A DNA stretch of 64,000 nt from Cupriavidus pampae (GTDB taxonomy: Bacteria > Pseudomonadota > Gammaproteobacteria > Burkholderiales > Burkholderiaceae), in contig NZ_CAJZAG010000004.1 in NCBI RefSeq assembly GCF_914271485.1, forward strand, positions 186,001 to 250,000. The letters are read 5' to 3'. Both the position numbers and the translations under genes were made by a program. Below, one piece after another: positions 16,464-24,459 of the stretch. Each line of letters starts with the position of its first letter. Position 1 is the stretch's first letter. The notes under the pieces are model-generated. The model made no database searches and was not told where the DNA came from. It was given only the letters and a program-made list of their open reading frames with translations.

Positions 16464-17665
16464 CCGTAGCGCACGGCGATCACGCGGCTCATCACGAGCG
16501 CGATGATCGCGGCCAGCGACGCGAACAGGTACACCGGCGCGTAGCCGGCATGCTTGACGATCAGGCCCGCCAGCGGGCCGGTCAGCCCCAGCGCGAAATC
16601 CAGGAATAACGAATAGGCGCCGAGCGCGGAGCCGCGGTTGGTCTGCGGGACGCGCTTGACCGCTTCCATGCCGAGCGACGGAAACACGAGCGCAAAGCCG
16701 AAGCCCGTCACCGCCGCGCCAGCAAGCGCCTGCCACGGCGACTGTGCGAGCCACAGCATCGCCAGCCCCGCGGCTTCCACTGCGAACGAGGCGATCGCCA
16801 CGGGATACCCGCCGAATCGATTGATGGCGTCCGCGAGCAACAGACGAGAGAGGATAAAGCACGTGCCGAGCGAGGTCAGCGCGAAGGCCGCGTGGTCCCA
16901 GCCACGGCTGCCGTAATACAGCGTGATGAACGCGGTGATCGAACCGAAGCCGACCGAGCCGAGCGCCAGGCAGATGCCGAATGGCGTCATCGCGCGGAAT
17001 ACGCGGCGGAACGGCAGGCGTTCGCCCTTGATAATCGCGGAAGGTGACTTGCGGCGCGCGAGCAGTAGCGCGATGGCGGTAATCAGCATGGTCACCGCGC
17101 CGATCGACATCAGTCCGCCGACGTCGGAGAGCACCACGCCGAGCGGCGCGCCGACGGCCAGGGCGCCGTAGGTCGTCATGCCGTTCCACGAGATGACCTT
17201 GCCAGTGTGTCGCGCGCCGGCGCTGCCGATGCCCCAGGCGATGGTGCCCGTGGTGACCAGGCTCTCGCCCGCGCCGAGCACGAGCCGCGCGGCGAACAGC
17301 ACGGTCAGGCCAAGCCACGCGGTGTCGCCGCACGCTGCGGCCATCAGCGTCAGCGCGCCGCTGCCTACGCACAGGGTGAGACCGGTCAGCACCGACCGCT
17401 TCGGGCCCTGAACATCACACAGGTTGCCGGCCCATGGGCGCGACAGCAGTGTGGCCAGATACTGGATGCTCACCGACAGGCCGGCCACCACCGCGCTGTA
17501 GCCGAGGTGATCGTGCACGAAACCGGGAATGACCGCGAGCGGCAGACCCACAGCCAGATAGGCCACGAAGTTGAAGAACACGACGCTGAGGATGCGGCGC
17601 ATGACGCGGCGATCGTCGGGATGTTCGTGCGCGGACGCGTCCAGTGAAGGAGAGGGGGCGGTCAT
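16424..17665 (-). CDS. MFS transporter (YhhS/YfcJ-like)
   Basis: This 413-aa major facilitator protein has 12 predicted membrane helices. The opening FNFVAYLAVGLPLAVIPGFVHDHLGYSAVVAGLSVSIQYLATLLSRP, split by short loops, matches the YhhS/YfcJ group of poorly characterised exporters. The MFS loop appears as SRPWAGNLCDVQGPKR. It is convergent with the methyltransferase gene, whose stop lies inside its 3' end. The substrate is unknown. Confidence 0.88.
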   Translation of the reverse strand: MTAPSPSLDASAHEHPDDRRVMRRILSVVFFNFVAYLAVGLPLAVIPGFVHDHLGYSAVVAGLSVSIQYLATLLSRPWAGNLCDVQGPKRSVLTGLTLCVGSGALTLMAAACGDTAWLGLTVLFAARLVLGAGESLVTTGTIAWGIGSAGARHTGKVISWNGMTTYGALAVGAPLGVVLSDVGGLMSIGAVTMLITAIALLLARRKSPSAIIKGERLPFRRVFRAMTPFGICLALGSVGFGSITAFITLYYGSRGWDHAAFALTSLGTCFILSRLLLADAINRFGGYPVAIASFAVEAAGLAMLWLAQSPWQALAGAAVTGFGFALVFPSLGMEAVKRVPQTNRGSALGAYSLFLDFALGLTGPLAGLIVKHAGYAPVYLFASLAAIIALVMSRVIAVRYGQDNRSQQYASVR

Positions 17666-17809
17666 CGGGTCAGGGACGGGCGGGGACTGGCGTGCGGGGC
17701 GCGCCTCTTATGCGGCGGCGCAGCTAAGGGAAAACCCGCAAAAACGTCATCATACCGGGATTATTCGAACGCTGCCGCCGGTGTCGCGCACGCCGCATGC
17801 GGTCAGCGA

Positions 17810-17839
17810 TTGACAAGCCACACACCGTTCTATACGGTG
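17810..17839 (+). promoter_or_regulatory. Candidate promoter with overlapping inverted repeat, iclR at 18027
   Basis: TTGACA (17810-17815) is followed after 15 bp by TATACG (17831-17836), a plausible sigma-70 promoter with short spacing. The perfect inverted repeat CACCGT / ACGGTG with 5-bp spacer (17823-17839) covers the -10, as an autorepression site would. It sits in the 361-bp gap 17666-18026, in which I saw no other element. Confidence 0.45.
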
Positions 17840-18026
17840 GGCAAACGTTCCAACATGCAGCGCAAGCCGCTTCTGGTGCGCTCCTCCGGCGAAGCCGGTA
17901 CTGACATAGTGTGTCTGGACAGCCCCACGCCATTGTTGTCGCCAGCCCCTCTCACGATGCTGCCGGCGATGCAGTCGCACAGCCAACCGATGCGCAAGCC
18001 ACCAACGACGCCAACGATGCAAGCCA

Positions 18027-18812
18027 ATGCCACGTAAAGCCGCTCAACTCTCCGAAGCCGACAAGCACGCCGCCGAAGGCGGGGCCGTGGCGGTGGATCG
18101 GGCGCTGTTCGTCCTGTCGGTGTTCCGCGAGGGCGATAGCGCGCTCGGTCTGGCCGAGCTTGCGGTGCGCAGCGGCCTGTACAAGAGCACGCTGCTGCGG
18201 CTGCTGGCCTCGCTAGAGCACGCGCGCCTCGTGCAGCGGTTGCCGGACGGGCGCTATGGGCTGGGGGCCGAGGTCGCGCGGTTGAACGCCGTGTACGCGG
18301 CATCGTTCTCGCTCGAGGCCGTGGTCATGCCAGCGCTGCGCCAGCTGGTGCAGGCCACGCGCGAGTCGGCGGCGTTCCATATCGAGCAGGGCGAGCACCG
18401 GTTGTGCCTGTATCGCGTGGATTCCCCGCAACCGGTACGCGACCATATCCGCGCCGGCGATGTGCTGCCGCGCAACCGCGGCGCGGGCGGACGCGTGCTG
18501 CGCGCGTTCGCGGGCGCGCGCGGCGAAATCTATCAACGCATCCGCGATGAGGGCGTGATCGCCCTGATCGGCGACCGCAGTCCCGATATCGCGGGGGTCT
18601 CGTCCCCAGTCTTCGGCCCCGCCGGCGACCTGCGCGGCGCGCTCACCCTGACCTGCCCAACCCCTCGCTTCTCGCCCGCCTTCCGCGACCAGGTCCTCGA
18701 CGCCGCGCGGCAACTCACGCTGGCACTGGGCGGCACCTTCCCGACGTTCGTCCCCGCCACCTCCGAAGCCCTGACCGAAAGCGCCGCCACCACCGCCACG
18801 CGCGAAGACTAA
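18027..18812 (+). CDS. IclR-family transcriptional regulator (second)
   Basis: This 261-aa IclR regulator has a winged helix at about residues 25-85 (VDRALFVLSVFREGD, LAELAVRSGLYKSTLLRLLASLEHARLVQRLPDG) and an effector domain that includes HIRAGDVLPRNRGAGGRVLRAF. The C-terminal 25 residues are Ala/Thr-rich and unconserved. A tandem repeat array follows directly. No catabolic gene is adjacent, but the Bug-led operon starting at about 20.8 kb is the nearest candidate target, beyond the diguanylate cyclase gene. Confidence 0.88.
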   Translation: MPRKAAQLSEADKHAAEGGAVAVDRALFVLSVFREGDSALGLAELAVRSGLYKSTLLRLLASLEHARLVQRLPDGRYGLGAEVARLNAVYAASFSLEAVVMPALRQLVQATRESAAFHIEQGEHRLCLYRVDSPQPVRDHIRAGDVLPRNRGAGGRVLRAFAGARGEIYQRIRDEGVIALIGDRSPDIAGVSSPVFGPAGDLRGALTLTCPTPRFSPAFRDQVLDAARQLTLALGGTFPTFVPATSEALTESAATTATRED

Positions 18813-18844
18813 CGCCCGCGCGCATCGCCCACCAATGGCCTCGC

Positions 18845-19093
18845 GGGGTAGCGCGGGCGCATCGCCTCGACGGTTTGCTCCCTCTCCCTCGCGGGGTAGC
18901 GTGGGCGCATCGCCCACCAACGGTTTGCTCCCCTCTCCCTCTCGGGGTAGCGTGGGCGCATCGCCCACCAACGGTTTGCTCCCTCTCCCTCTCGGGGTAG
19001 CGCGGGCGCATCGCCTGCCGACGGTTTGCTCCCTCTCCCTCGTGGGGTAGCGTGGGCGCATCGCCCACCAACGGTTTGCTCCCCTCTCCCTTG
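18845..19093 (+). repeat. Five-copy tandem repeat, about 50 bp per unit
   Basis: Units starting with GGGGTAGCG begin at 18845, 18893, 18944, 18994 and 19044 (periods 48, 51, 50 and 50). Each runs through GGGCGCATCGCC, then ACGGTTTGCTCC and CTCTCCCTC. Copies differ by small indels and base changes. The array lies between iclR and the diguanylate cyclase gene. Open frames through it give repetitive translations on both strands, which I treat as non-coding. Confidence 0.9.
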
Positions 19094-19165
19094 GGAGAGG
19101 GGCTGGGGGAGAGGGTGAAAGCTTAATTACCAATTGTTTTCTCCCCTCTCCCGCGGGGAGAGGGG
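19081..19165. repeat. Two CCCCTCTCCC hairpins
   Basis: Two perfect 10-bp stems CCCCTCTCCC / GGGAGAGGGG lie at 19081-19102 and 19143-19165, each followed by a GGGGGAGAGGG tail. They look like dispersed palindromic intergenic repeats of the REP kind; a related stem lies at 28189-28211. They may also end iclR transcription. Confidence 0.75.
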
Positions 19166-19275
19166 CCGGGGGAGAGGGCCCCCTCCGTTGCACAGACGCG
19201 AATGCCCACTTGTCGGGGGTGCCTGCCCTAAGACATGGCCGTTATGATTCGCGTTTTCGCGCGTCGAGGAAACCC

Positions 19276-20595
19276 GTGCAACTGGCCCAGCAGACGATCG
19301 TCGTCGTCATGATGGTCGTGTTCTCCAGCACGCTGCTGATGTCGGCAGGGTTGGTGTTCGCGCTGCGCGCGAGCGAGGCGGGACGGCTGTGGGCACGCGG
19401 GCATGTGGTCGCCTCGGCAGCTGGGCTGCTGGTGGTGGCCTGCACGGCCGGCTACGATCTGCTCCATCTCGGCGACACGCATAGCGGCCCACTGCCACGT
19501 GGTGCACTGCAACTGAGTGCACTCGCGGCCGGCTGCTACATCCTCGGCCGCCTTACGATCTACCGCGGCGTCCGCACGTTCTACGGCCTGTCACAGCATA
19601 CGGTGCCCCTGCGCATGTTCGGCCTCGTCGTGGTCACGCTGCTCGTGATCGCCACCGGGCTGGCCGACGCACGGCTGCTGGTCCACGCGCTGGCCTACGG
19701 TGTACTGGCCATGGTCTCGTTCAGCACCATCGTCATCATGCTGCGCAGCACACGCGGCCGTACCGGTATCGGTGGGCCCGTCGTCATGGTCTCCCACCTC
19801 GCGCTGCTGGCCGGTCAGGTCATCGCACTCACATCGTTCGCCTCGCCGATCTCTCGCGACGGTGCGGCGATGACGCCGTTCTTCATGCAATCGTCCGGCA
19901 TGGCCTGGCCGCTGCTACCCATGGTCGCCGCGATGATGGCGGTGCTGCTCGGCCTGTTCGGCTTCTGCATGATGGCCACCGAGCAGATCATCGCGCGCAA
20001 CGAAACCGGCGCGCGGGTTGACGCGCTGACCGGGCTGCTCAACCGCGGCGCGCTCGACCATTCCGCGGCGGGCCTGATCGCGCGCTGGCAGCGCGACGGC
20101 GAGGCGCTGTCCTGCCTCGTCATCGACGTCGATCATTTCAAGCAGGTCAACGACACGTTCGGCCACGACGCCGGCGACGGCATCCTGCGCGAGATCGCCG
20201 CCGCGCTCGATCACTCGCGGCGCGCCTCCGATATCGCCGCACGTTACGGCGGCGAGGAGTTCTGCATCCTCTGCCCCCACACCGACGAGCAGCAGGCCAC
20301 CGCACTGGCCAACCGCATCCTGCGCAAGGTGCGCGCGATTCCGCTGCCGGGCCATGAGCGCCATGCCAGCGTGAGCATCGGCGTGGCCCAGCTGCGCGCG
20401 TGCGCGGGCACGCGCGAGGTGATCTGGCGCGGCCTGTTCGCCGAGGCGGACCGCGCGCTCTATATCGCCAAGAAACGCGGCCGCGACCAATTCGTGATCG
20501 CCTCGCGCGTGGCCGATGCCGACACCGAGGCATCACCTGAAGTCGAGCCGCAGCTCAATCTGGGTGATCCCACCATCATCCCCATCACGGTGTAA
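19276..20595 (+). CDS. Membrane-anchored diguanylate cyclase (GGDEF domain)
   Basis: This enzyme of about 439 aa makes c-di-GMP from two GTP. Six to seven membrane helices occupy about residues 5-235, followed by the GGDEF domain (about 255-410). The active site is GGEEF at 325-329. An inhibitory I-site RASD (316-319) sits five residues upstream, so product inhibition is expected. GTG 19276 was chosen because GAGGAAA precedes it and the protein then begins right before the first membrane helix; a TTG at 19210 is possible. PelD in the pel operon 14-20 kb away is a c-di-GMP receptor family. Confidence 0.9.
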   Translation: MQLAQQTIVVVMMVVFSSTLLMSAGLVFALRASEAGRLWARGHVVASAAGLLVVACTAGYDLLHLGDTHSGPLPRGALQLSALAAGCYILGRLTIYRGVRTFYGLSQHTVPLRMFGLVVVTLLVIATGLADARLLVHALAYGVLAMVSFSTIVIMLRSTRGRTGIGGPVVMVSHLALLAGQVIALTSFASPISRDGAAMTPFFMQSSGMAWPLLPMVAAMMAVLLGLFGFCMMATEQIIARNETGARVDALTGLLNRGALDHSAAGLIARWQRDGEALSCLVIDVDHFKQVNDTFGHDAGDGILREIAAALDHSRRASDIAARYGGEEFCILCPHTDEQQATALANRILRKVRAIPLPGHERHASVSIGVAQLRACAGTREVIWRGLFAEADRALYIAKKRGRDQFVIASRVADADTEASPEVEPQLNLGDPTIIPITV

Positions 20596-20670
20596 CGCTG
20601 CACCACAGCAAATCATGCCGGCGTGCATCGCGCGCCAATCCGGTGCCAATCCGCCGCAAAACACCCTTAT

Positions 20671-20700
20671 GCGAAAAACGCTTTTCGATTTGCGAAAAGC
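20671..20700. promoter_or_regulatory. Triple CGAAAA half-sites upstream of the Bug operon
   Basis: A perfect inverted repeat with 8-bp arms GCTTTTCG (20680-20687) and CGAAAAGC (20693-20700), spaced by 5 bp, is preceded by a third half-site GCGAAAA (20671-20677). CGAAAA and TTTTCG thus alternate three times. It is probably an operator for the operon starting near 20.8 kb; one of the IclR proteins is a candidate ligand. Confidence 0.55.
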
Positions 20701-20801
20701 TGTCTATACAGTGTTAGACAAGCTGCTTAACATGCGAGGCCACAACGATGGCCGCGTGGTTGCGACGGCTGCCGTTTTTTGCCTACTCGGGGAGCTTCAG
20801 C

Positions 20802-21800
20802 GTGAATCGATTTGTATCCAGGGTGGCGGCATGGCTCATGCTGCCGGGGGCCGTCATGGCCACGATGTCCGGCGCGCAGGCGCAAGGGGAGTCCACCGCC
20901 GCGTATCCATCGAAACCCATCCGCATCGTGGTGCCGTTTGCGGCCGGTGGCGTGGCCGACGCGTTGCCGCGCCTGATCGGCCAGAAATTGTCCGAACAAT
21001 GGGGTAAGTCGATCGTCGTCGATAACAAGCCCGGCGCCGCCGGCAATATCGGCATGGAGCAGGTCGCGCGCGCCGCGCCCGACGGCTACACGCTGGGCCT
21101 GGCCCCGGCCGGCAACCTCACCGTCAACCCGATCCTGTTCCCGAAGCTCGGCTTCGACGTCCGCGACTTCGTCCCCGTGACGCTGCTCGCGGCCTCGCCC
21201 AACGTCCTCGTGGTCAATCCAGCCGTGCACGCGCGCACGCTCAAAGACCTCGTCACCTATGCCAAGGCCCATCCGGGCGAGCTGAATTTTGCTTCGCCGG
21301 GCAATGGCAGCGGCGCCCATCTGGCGGGTGAATTGCTCAATCTGGAAGCCGGCGTCAAGACCGTGCACGTGCCCTACAACGGCATGGCCACCGCGCTCAA
21401 CGACGTGCTCGGCGGGCAGGTGCAGATGATGTTCGGCGGCATTTCGACCGTGCTGCAGCATATCCGTACCGGCAAGCTGGTGCCGATCGCGATCGCCGGA
21501 CCGCGCCGCCTGCCGCAACTGCCCAACGTGCCGACTGTGGCCGAGGCTGGCTACCCCGGCTTCGATGTCACGTCGTGGTACGGCCTGGTGGCGCCGAAAG
21601 GCACGCCGGACGCGATCGTGCGCAAGTGGCAGACCGACGTGGCCGCGGTGCTGCGCCAGCCCGATGTGCGCGAGAAGCTCGACGCGCTCGGCCTCGAAGC
21701 GGTCGGCAGCACGCCGCAGGCATTCGGCACCACGATCTCGACCGAAACACTCAAATGGCGCGCAATCGTGCACCGCGCCAATATTCCGCCCCTGCAGTAA
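20802..21800 (+). CDS. Bug-family tripartite tricarboxylate transporter receptor (first)
   Basis: This periplasmic carboxylate-binding protein of about 332 aa belongs to the Bug (TctC) family. The signal peptide ends near SGAQA. The family pattern is clear: YPSKPIRIVVPFAAGGVADALPR, VVDNKPGAAGNIGMEQVARAAPDGYTL and LPNVPTVAEAGYPGF. GTG 20802, with GGGGAG upstream, gives a normal signal peptide; ATG 20748 would add 18 residues. No TctA/TctB membrane genes are near. It leads an operon with an ornithine-cyclodeaminase-like gene 13 bp downstream. Confidence 0.9.
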   Translation: MNRFVSRVAAWLMLPGAVMATMSGAQAQGESTAAYPSKPIRIVVPFAAGGVADALPRLIGQKLSEQWGKSIVVDNKPGAAGNIGMEQVARAAPDGYTLGLAPAGNLTVNPILFPKLGFDVRDFVPVTLLAASPNVLVVNPAVHARTLKDLVTYAKAHPGELNFASPGNGSGAHLAGELLNLEAGVKTVHVPYNGMATALNDVLGGQVQMMFGGISTVLQHIRTGKLVPIAIAGPRRLPQLPNVPTVAEAGYPGFDVTSWYGLVAPKGTPDAIVRKWQTDVAAVLRQPDVREKLDALGLEAVGSTPQAFGTTISTETLKWRAIVHRANIPPLQ

Positions 21801-21813
21801 GGAGACCCCCCAA

Positions 21814-22824
21814 GTGGAACATAAAGAGATTCACCTGACCTACCTCAACGGTCCCGACGTGGCCGCGCTGGCACTGACCGATGCCGAGATCCTCGCCGCC
21901 GTGGAGTCCGCGCTGGCCGCGCAAGGCCGCCGCGAGACCGTGATCGAGCCACGCGTGCACCTGGTGCCCGAGTCGTCGGACAAGGGTCACTTCAACGTGC
22001 TGCGCGGCTATATCCGCCCGCTGCACGTGGCCGGTGTAAAGGTGGTGTCGGACTATGTGAACAACTACAAGCAGGGGCTGCCGTCGGAGATGGCCATCCT
22101 GAACCTGTTCGATCCCGACAACGGCGTGCCGCTCGCGATGATCGACGCCACCGCCATCACCGACATGCGCACCGGGGCGGTGACCGCGCTCGGCGCGCGT
22201 CATCTGGCGCGCAAGAACAGCAAGGTGCTTGCGCATATCGGCGCGCGTGGCACGTCGTACTGGAACGTGCGGTTGCTCGACTCGATCTTCGACTTCGACG
22301 AGATCCGCGTGCATTCGCGCCGGCCCGAGAGCCGCGAAGCCTTTGCCGCGCGCCTGACGCGCGACCTCGGCAAGCCCGTGATCGTAACCGACGACTGGGA
22401 ATCGTGCGTGCGTGGCGCGGATATCGTGGTGGAGGCGTCGCGCCTGCCCGCGCCGCAGCCGATGCTGCTGACCGAATGGATCAAGCCCGGCGCGCTCGTC
22501 ATTCCGTACGGCACCATGAGCGCGGTGGAACTGTCGCTGACCGACATCATGAGCAAGATGGTCGTCGATGACTGGGGGCAGTGCCGCAAGGGGCTGCCGT
22601 TTGGCGCATTGCGGCAGCACGTGGACAGCGGGCGTCTCAGCGAGGAGAACCTGCATGCGGAACTGGGTCAGATCATTGCAGGGCTCAAACCGGGGCGCGA
22701 GCGCGATGACGAGAACATCCTGTTCTGGCACCGCGGCCTGTCGACCACCGATATCGCGCTCGGCCACGCCATGCTGACCAAGGCGCGCGGGCTCGGCATC
22801 GGCCAGTCGCTGCGCTTCGCGTAG
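21814..22824 (+). CDS. Ornithine cyclodeaminase / mu-crystallin family protein
   Basis: This 336-aa NAD(P)-binding protein is of the ornithine cyclodeaminase/mu-crystallin superfamily. Features include KVVSDYVNNYKQGLPSEMAI near residue 70, the dinucleotide site region VLAHIGARGTSYWNVRLL (about 135-152), with Ala-Arg in place of the usual glycines, and GADIVVEASR at about 205. Start is GTG 21814, after AAGGAGA. Family members deaminate ornithine or reduce/oxidise amino and imino acids, so the true reaction is open. It sits between a carboxylate receptor and a PhnD-like protein. Confidence 0.8.
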   Translation: MEHKEIHLTYLNGPDVAALALTDAEILAAVESALAAQGRRETVIEPRVHLVPESSDKGHFNVLRGYIRPLHVAGVKVVSDYVNNYKQGLPSEMAILNLFDPDNGVPLAMIDATAITDMRTGAVTALGARHLARKNSKVLAHIGARGTSYWNVRLLDSIFDFDEIRVHSRRPESREAFAARLTRDLGKPVIVTDDWESCVRGADIVVEASRLPAPQPMLLTEWIKPGALVIPYGTMSAVELSLTDIMSKMVVDDWGQCRKGLPFGALRQHVDSGRLSEENLHAELGQIIAGLKPGRERDDENILFWHRGLSTTDIALGHAMLTKARGLGIGQSLRFA

Positions 22825-22832
22825 GCGTGCAC

Positions 22833-23615
22833 ATGGCCAGCGGCATTGCATCGTTCCGCATGTACAACGCCACGCCGGCGGTCGAGTCCGCGTGGCGGGC
22901 GCTGTTCGTGCGGATATTCGCGGACCTGCGCTGGCCGGTGGAAGTCATCCCGCATGCGTGGCCCGCGCCACTGACCGACCTTTGGCAGCGGCGCGACCTC
23001 GTGTGTGGCTTTATGTGCGGACTGCCGTTCGTGCGCGGTGCGGCGCCGGTGGTTCCGCTCGTTGCGCCTGTGCTCGACGGTCATGCGCGCTACCGCTCGG
23101 AATTTCTCGTGCGCGCGGACAGCGGATGGCACACGCTGAAAGACACGTTCGGGCATCGCTTTGGCTGGATGGCCGAGCATTCGCAGTCGGGATATCACGC
23201 GGCACGGCGCGCGTTGGCGTCCTACGCGAGCGAAGGACAGTCGTTATTTAGCGCATCGATCGGGCCGCTCGATACACCGGCCCGCACCCTTGACGCATTG
23301 CGCCGGCGACAGATCGACGTAACCGCGCTTGATGGCTTCTACCTCGACCTGCTGCGCCGTCACGCGCCGGAGGCGTTGGAAGGCCTGCGGACCATCGGCG
23401 TCACGCCGTGGACGCCGAATCCGCTGCTGGTCGCGGCCGACAGCCTGCCCGTCGCGGACCGCCAGCGACTGACAGACAAGTTGGTGGCGCTCGCCGAGGA
23501 CGCACGCTATCGCGCGTTGCTCGATGACGTCCGCGTCGATCGCTTCGTCGTGCCGGATGTGTCGGCGTACGACGTGCTGCTGGAACCAGTAGCCGGGTAT
23601 CCAGCGCTGCGGTAG
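22833..23615 (+). CDS. PhnD-like binding-fold protein without signal peptide
   Basis: This 260-aa protein resembles the phosphate/phosphonate (PhnD) class of periplasmic binding proteins: VEVIPHAWPAPLTDLWQRRDLVCGFMCGLPFVR near the N-terminus, FGHRFGWMAEHSQSGYHAARRAL in the middle, and a hinge with IDVTALDGFYLDLLRR. Unusually, no signal peptide is visible, so it would stay in the cytosol. It follows the ornithine-cyclodeaminase-like gene by 8 bp and ends next to the convergent citryl-CoA lyase gene. Its role in the operon is unknown. Confidence 0.75.
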   Translation: MASGIASFRMYNATPAVESAWRALFVRIFADLRWPVEVIPHAWPAPLTDLWQRRDLVCGFMCGLPFVRGAAPVVPLVAPVLDGHARYRSEFLVRADSGWHTLKDTFGHRFGWMAEHSQSGYHAARRALASYASEGQSLFSASIGPLDTPARTLDALRRRQIDVTALDGFYLDLLRRHAPEALEGLRTIGVTPWTPNPLLVAADSLPVADRQRLTDKLVALAEDARYRALLDDVRVDRFVVPDVSAYDVLLEPVAGYPALR

Positions 23616-23616
23616 C

Positions 23617-24459
23617 TCAAACCTCGACGTCGCGCTGCGGCTTGCCGTCGTACGTCCACAGGAACTGACGCGGAATCGGCCCCTTGTTGCGGCCGCCCTG
23701 CTGGGTTTGTTCCCATGCGTGCGACAGGATGCCCACCGAGCGCGACAGGCAGAACAGCCCGCGCGCGAGCGGGGCGGGAAAGCCAAGCTCGGCGTAGATC
23801 ACCGCGGTAGCGCCATCGATATTCATCGGAATCGGCTTGCTGCGGCCCGCGCCGAGCGCCGCTTCCACCGCGCGCGCGATGCCCGCGAAGCGGCCCGACA
23901 CCACACCATCCTTCGCGGCAGCATCGACCAGTTCGAGCAGTCGCGGCGCGCGCGGATCGAGCGGATGGAAGCGATGCCCAAAGCCCGACACGAACTTGCC
24001 GTGCAGATCGCGATATTCCTGCAGCGCCGCCGCGACGGCGTCATCCTGCGAGGCCCCCGCATCGATGCGCCGCGCGACGTCCTGGTACAGCTCCACCGCC
24101 TGCTCGCCAGCGCCGCCATGCACGTCGCCCAGCACGTTCACCGCCGACGCCATCGCATTGTTGAGGCCAACGCCGCAAGTGGCGGCCATGCGCGCAATCG
24201 CGATGCTCGGCGCCTGCGGGCCGTGATCGACCGCCGCCATCAGTGCGGCGTCGAGCAGCTCTCCTTCGCGGCGCGCAGGCAGTTCGCCGCGCAGCATCAG
24301 CCAGATCATCTGCGCAAACGAGACGCGTCCGATCAGCTGCTCGATGGGGTAGCCGCGATAGCGAATCTCGCCCGGCTTCATATCGATGATCTCGGTGCGC
24401 CACCAGTCCTGCGACGCCTGCTGGCCGGCGTCCATGGCCTTCTTGTCTTCCGTAGTCAT
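23617..24459 (-). CDS. Citryl-CoA lyase / short citrate-synthase-family enzyme
   Basis: This 280-aa protein has the small-domain core of citrate synthases but only about two thirds of their length. The expected catalytic histidines are seen in VHGGAGE and in SGFGHRFHPLDPRAP, and an Asp in MNIDGATAVIY. This short form is usually called citryl-CoA lyase: citryl-CoA to acetyl-CoA plus oxaloacetate. Its ATG overlaps the CoA-transferase stop (ATGA), and AAGGAGG precedes it. With the CoA-transferase it could activate and cleave a citrate-like acid brought in by the Bug receptor. Confidence 0.82.
   Translation of the reverse strand: MTTEDKKAMDAGQQASQDWWRTEIIDMKPGEIRYRGYPIEQLIGRVSFAQMIWLMLRGELPARREGELLDAALMAAVDHGPQAPSIAIARMAATCGVGLNNAMASAVNVLGDVHGGAGEQAVELYQDVARRIDAGASQDDAVAAALQEYRDLHGKFVSGFGHRFHPLDPRAPRLLELVDAAAKDGVVSGRFAGIARAVEAALGAGRSKPIPMNIDGATAVIYAELGFPAPLARGLFCLSRSVGILSHAWEQTQQGGRNKGPIPRQFLWTYDGKPQRDVEV

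Noticed and set aside
18835..19050. Plus-strand frame coding RGSVGASPTNGLLPSPS repeats
   Set aside because: It is a read-through of the 50-bp DNA repeat without a ribosome site; units of 48, 50 and 51 bp break the frame, which is not expected of a selected protein.
18213..19193. Long minus-strand reading frame across the iclR end and the tandem repeats
   Set aside because: Its product is repetitive (RATPRGRG, PSPPAPLPRERG), as expected from translated repeats, and it lies over the real iclR gene.
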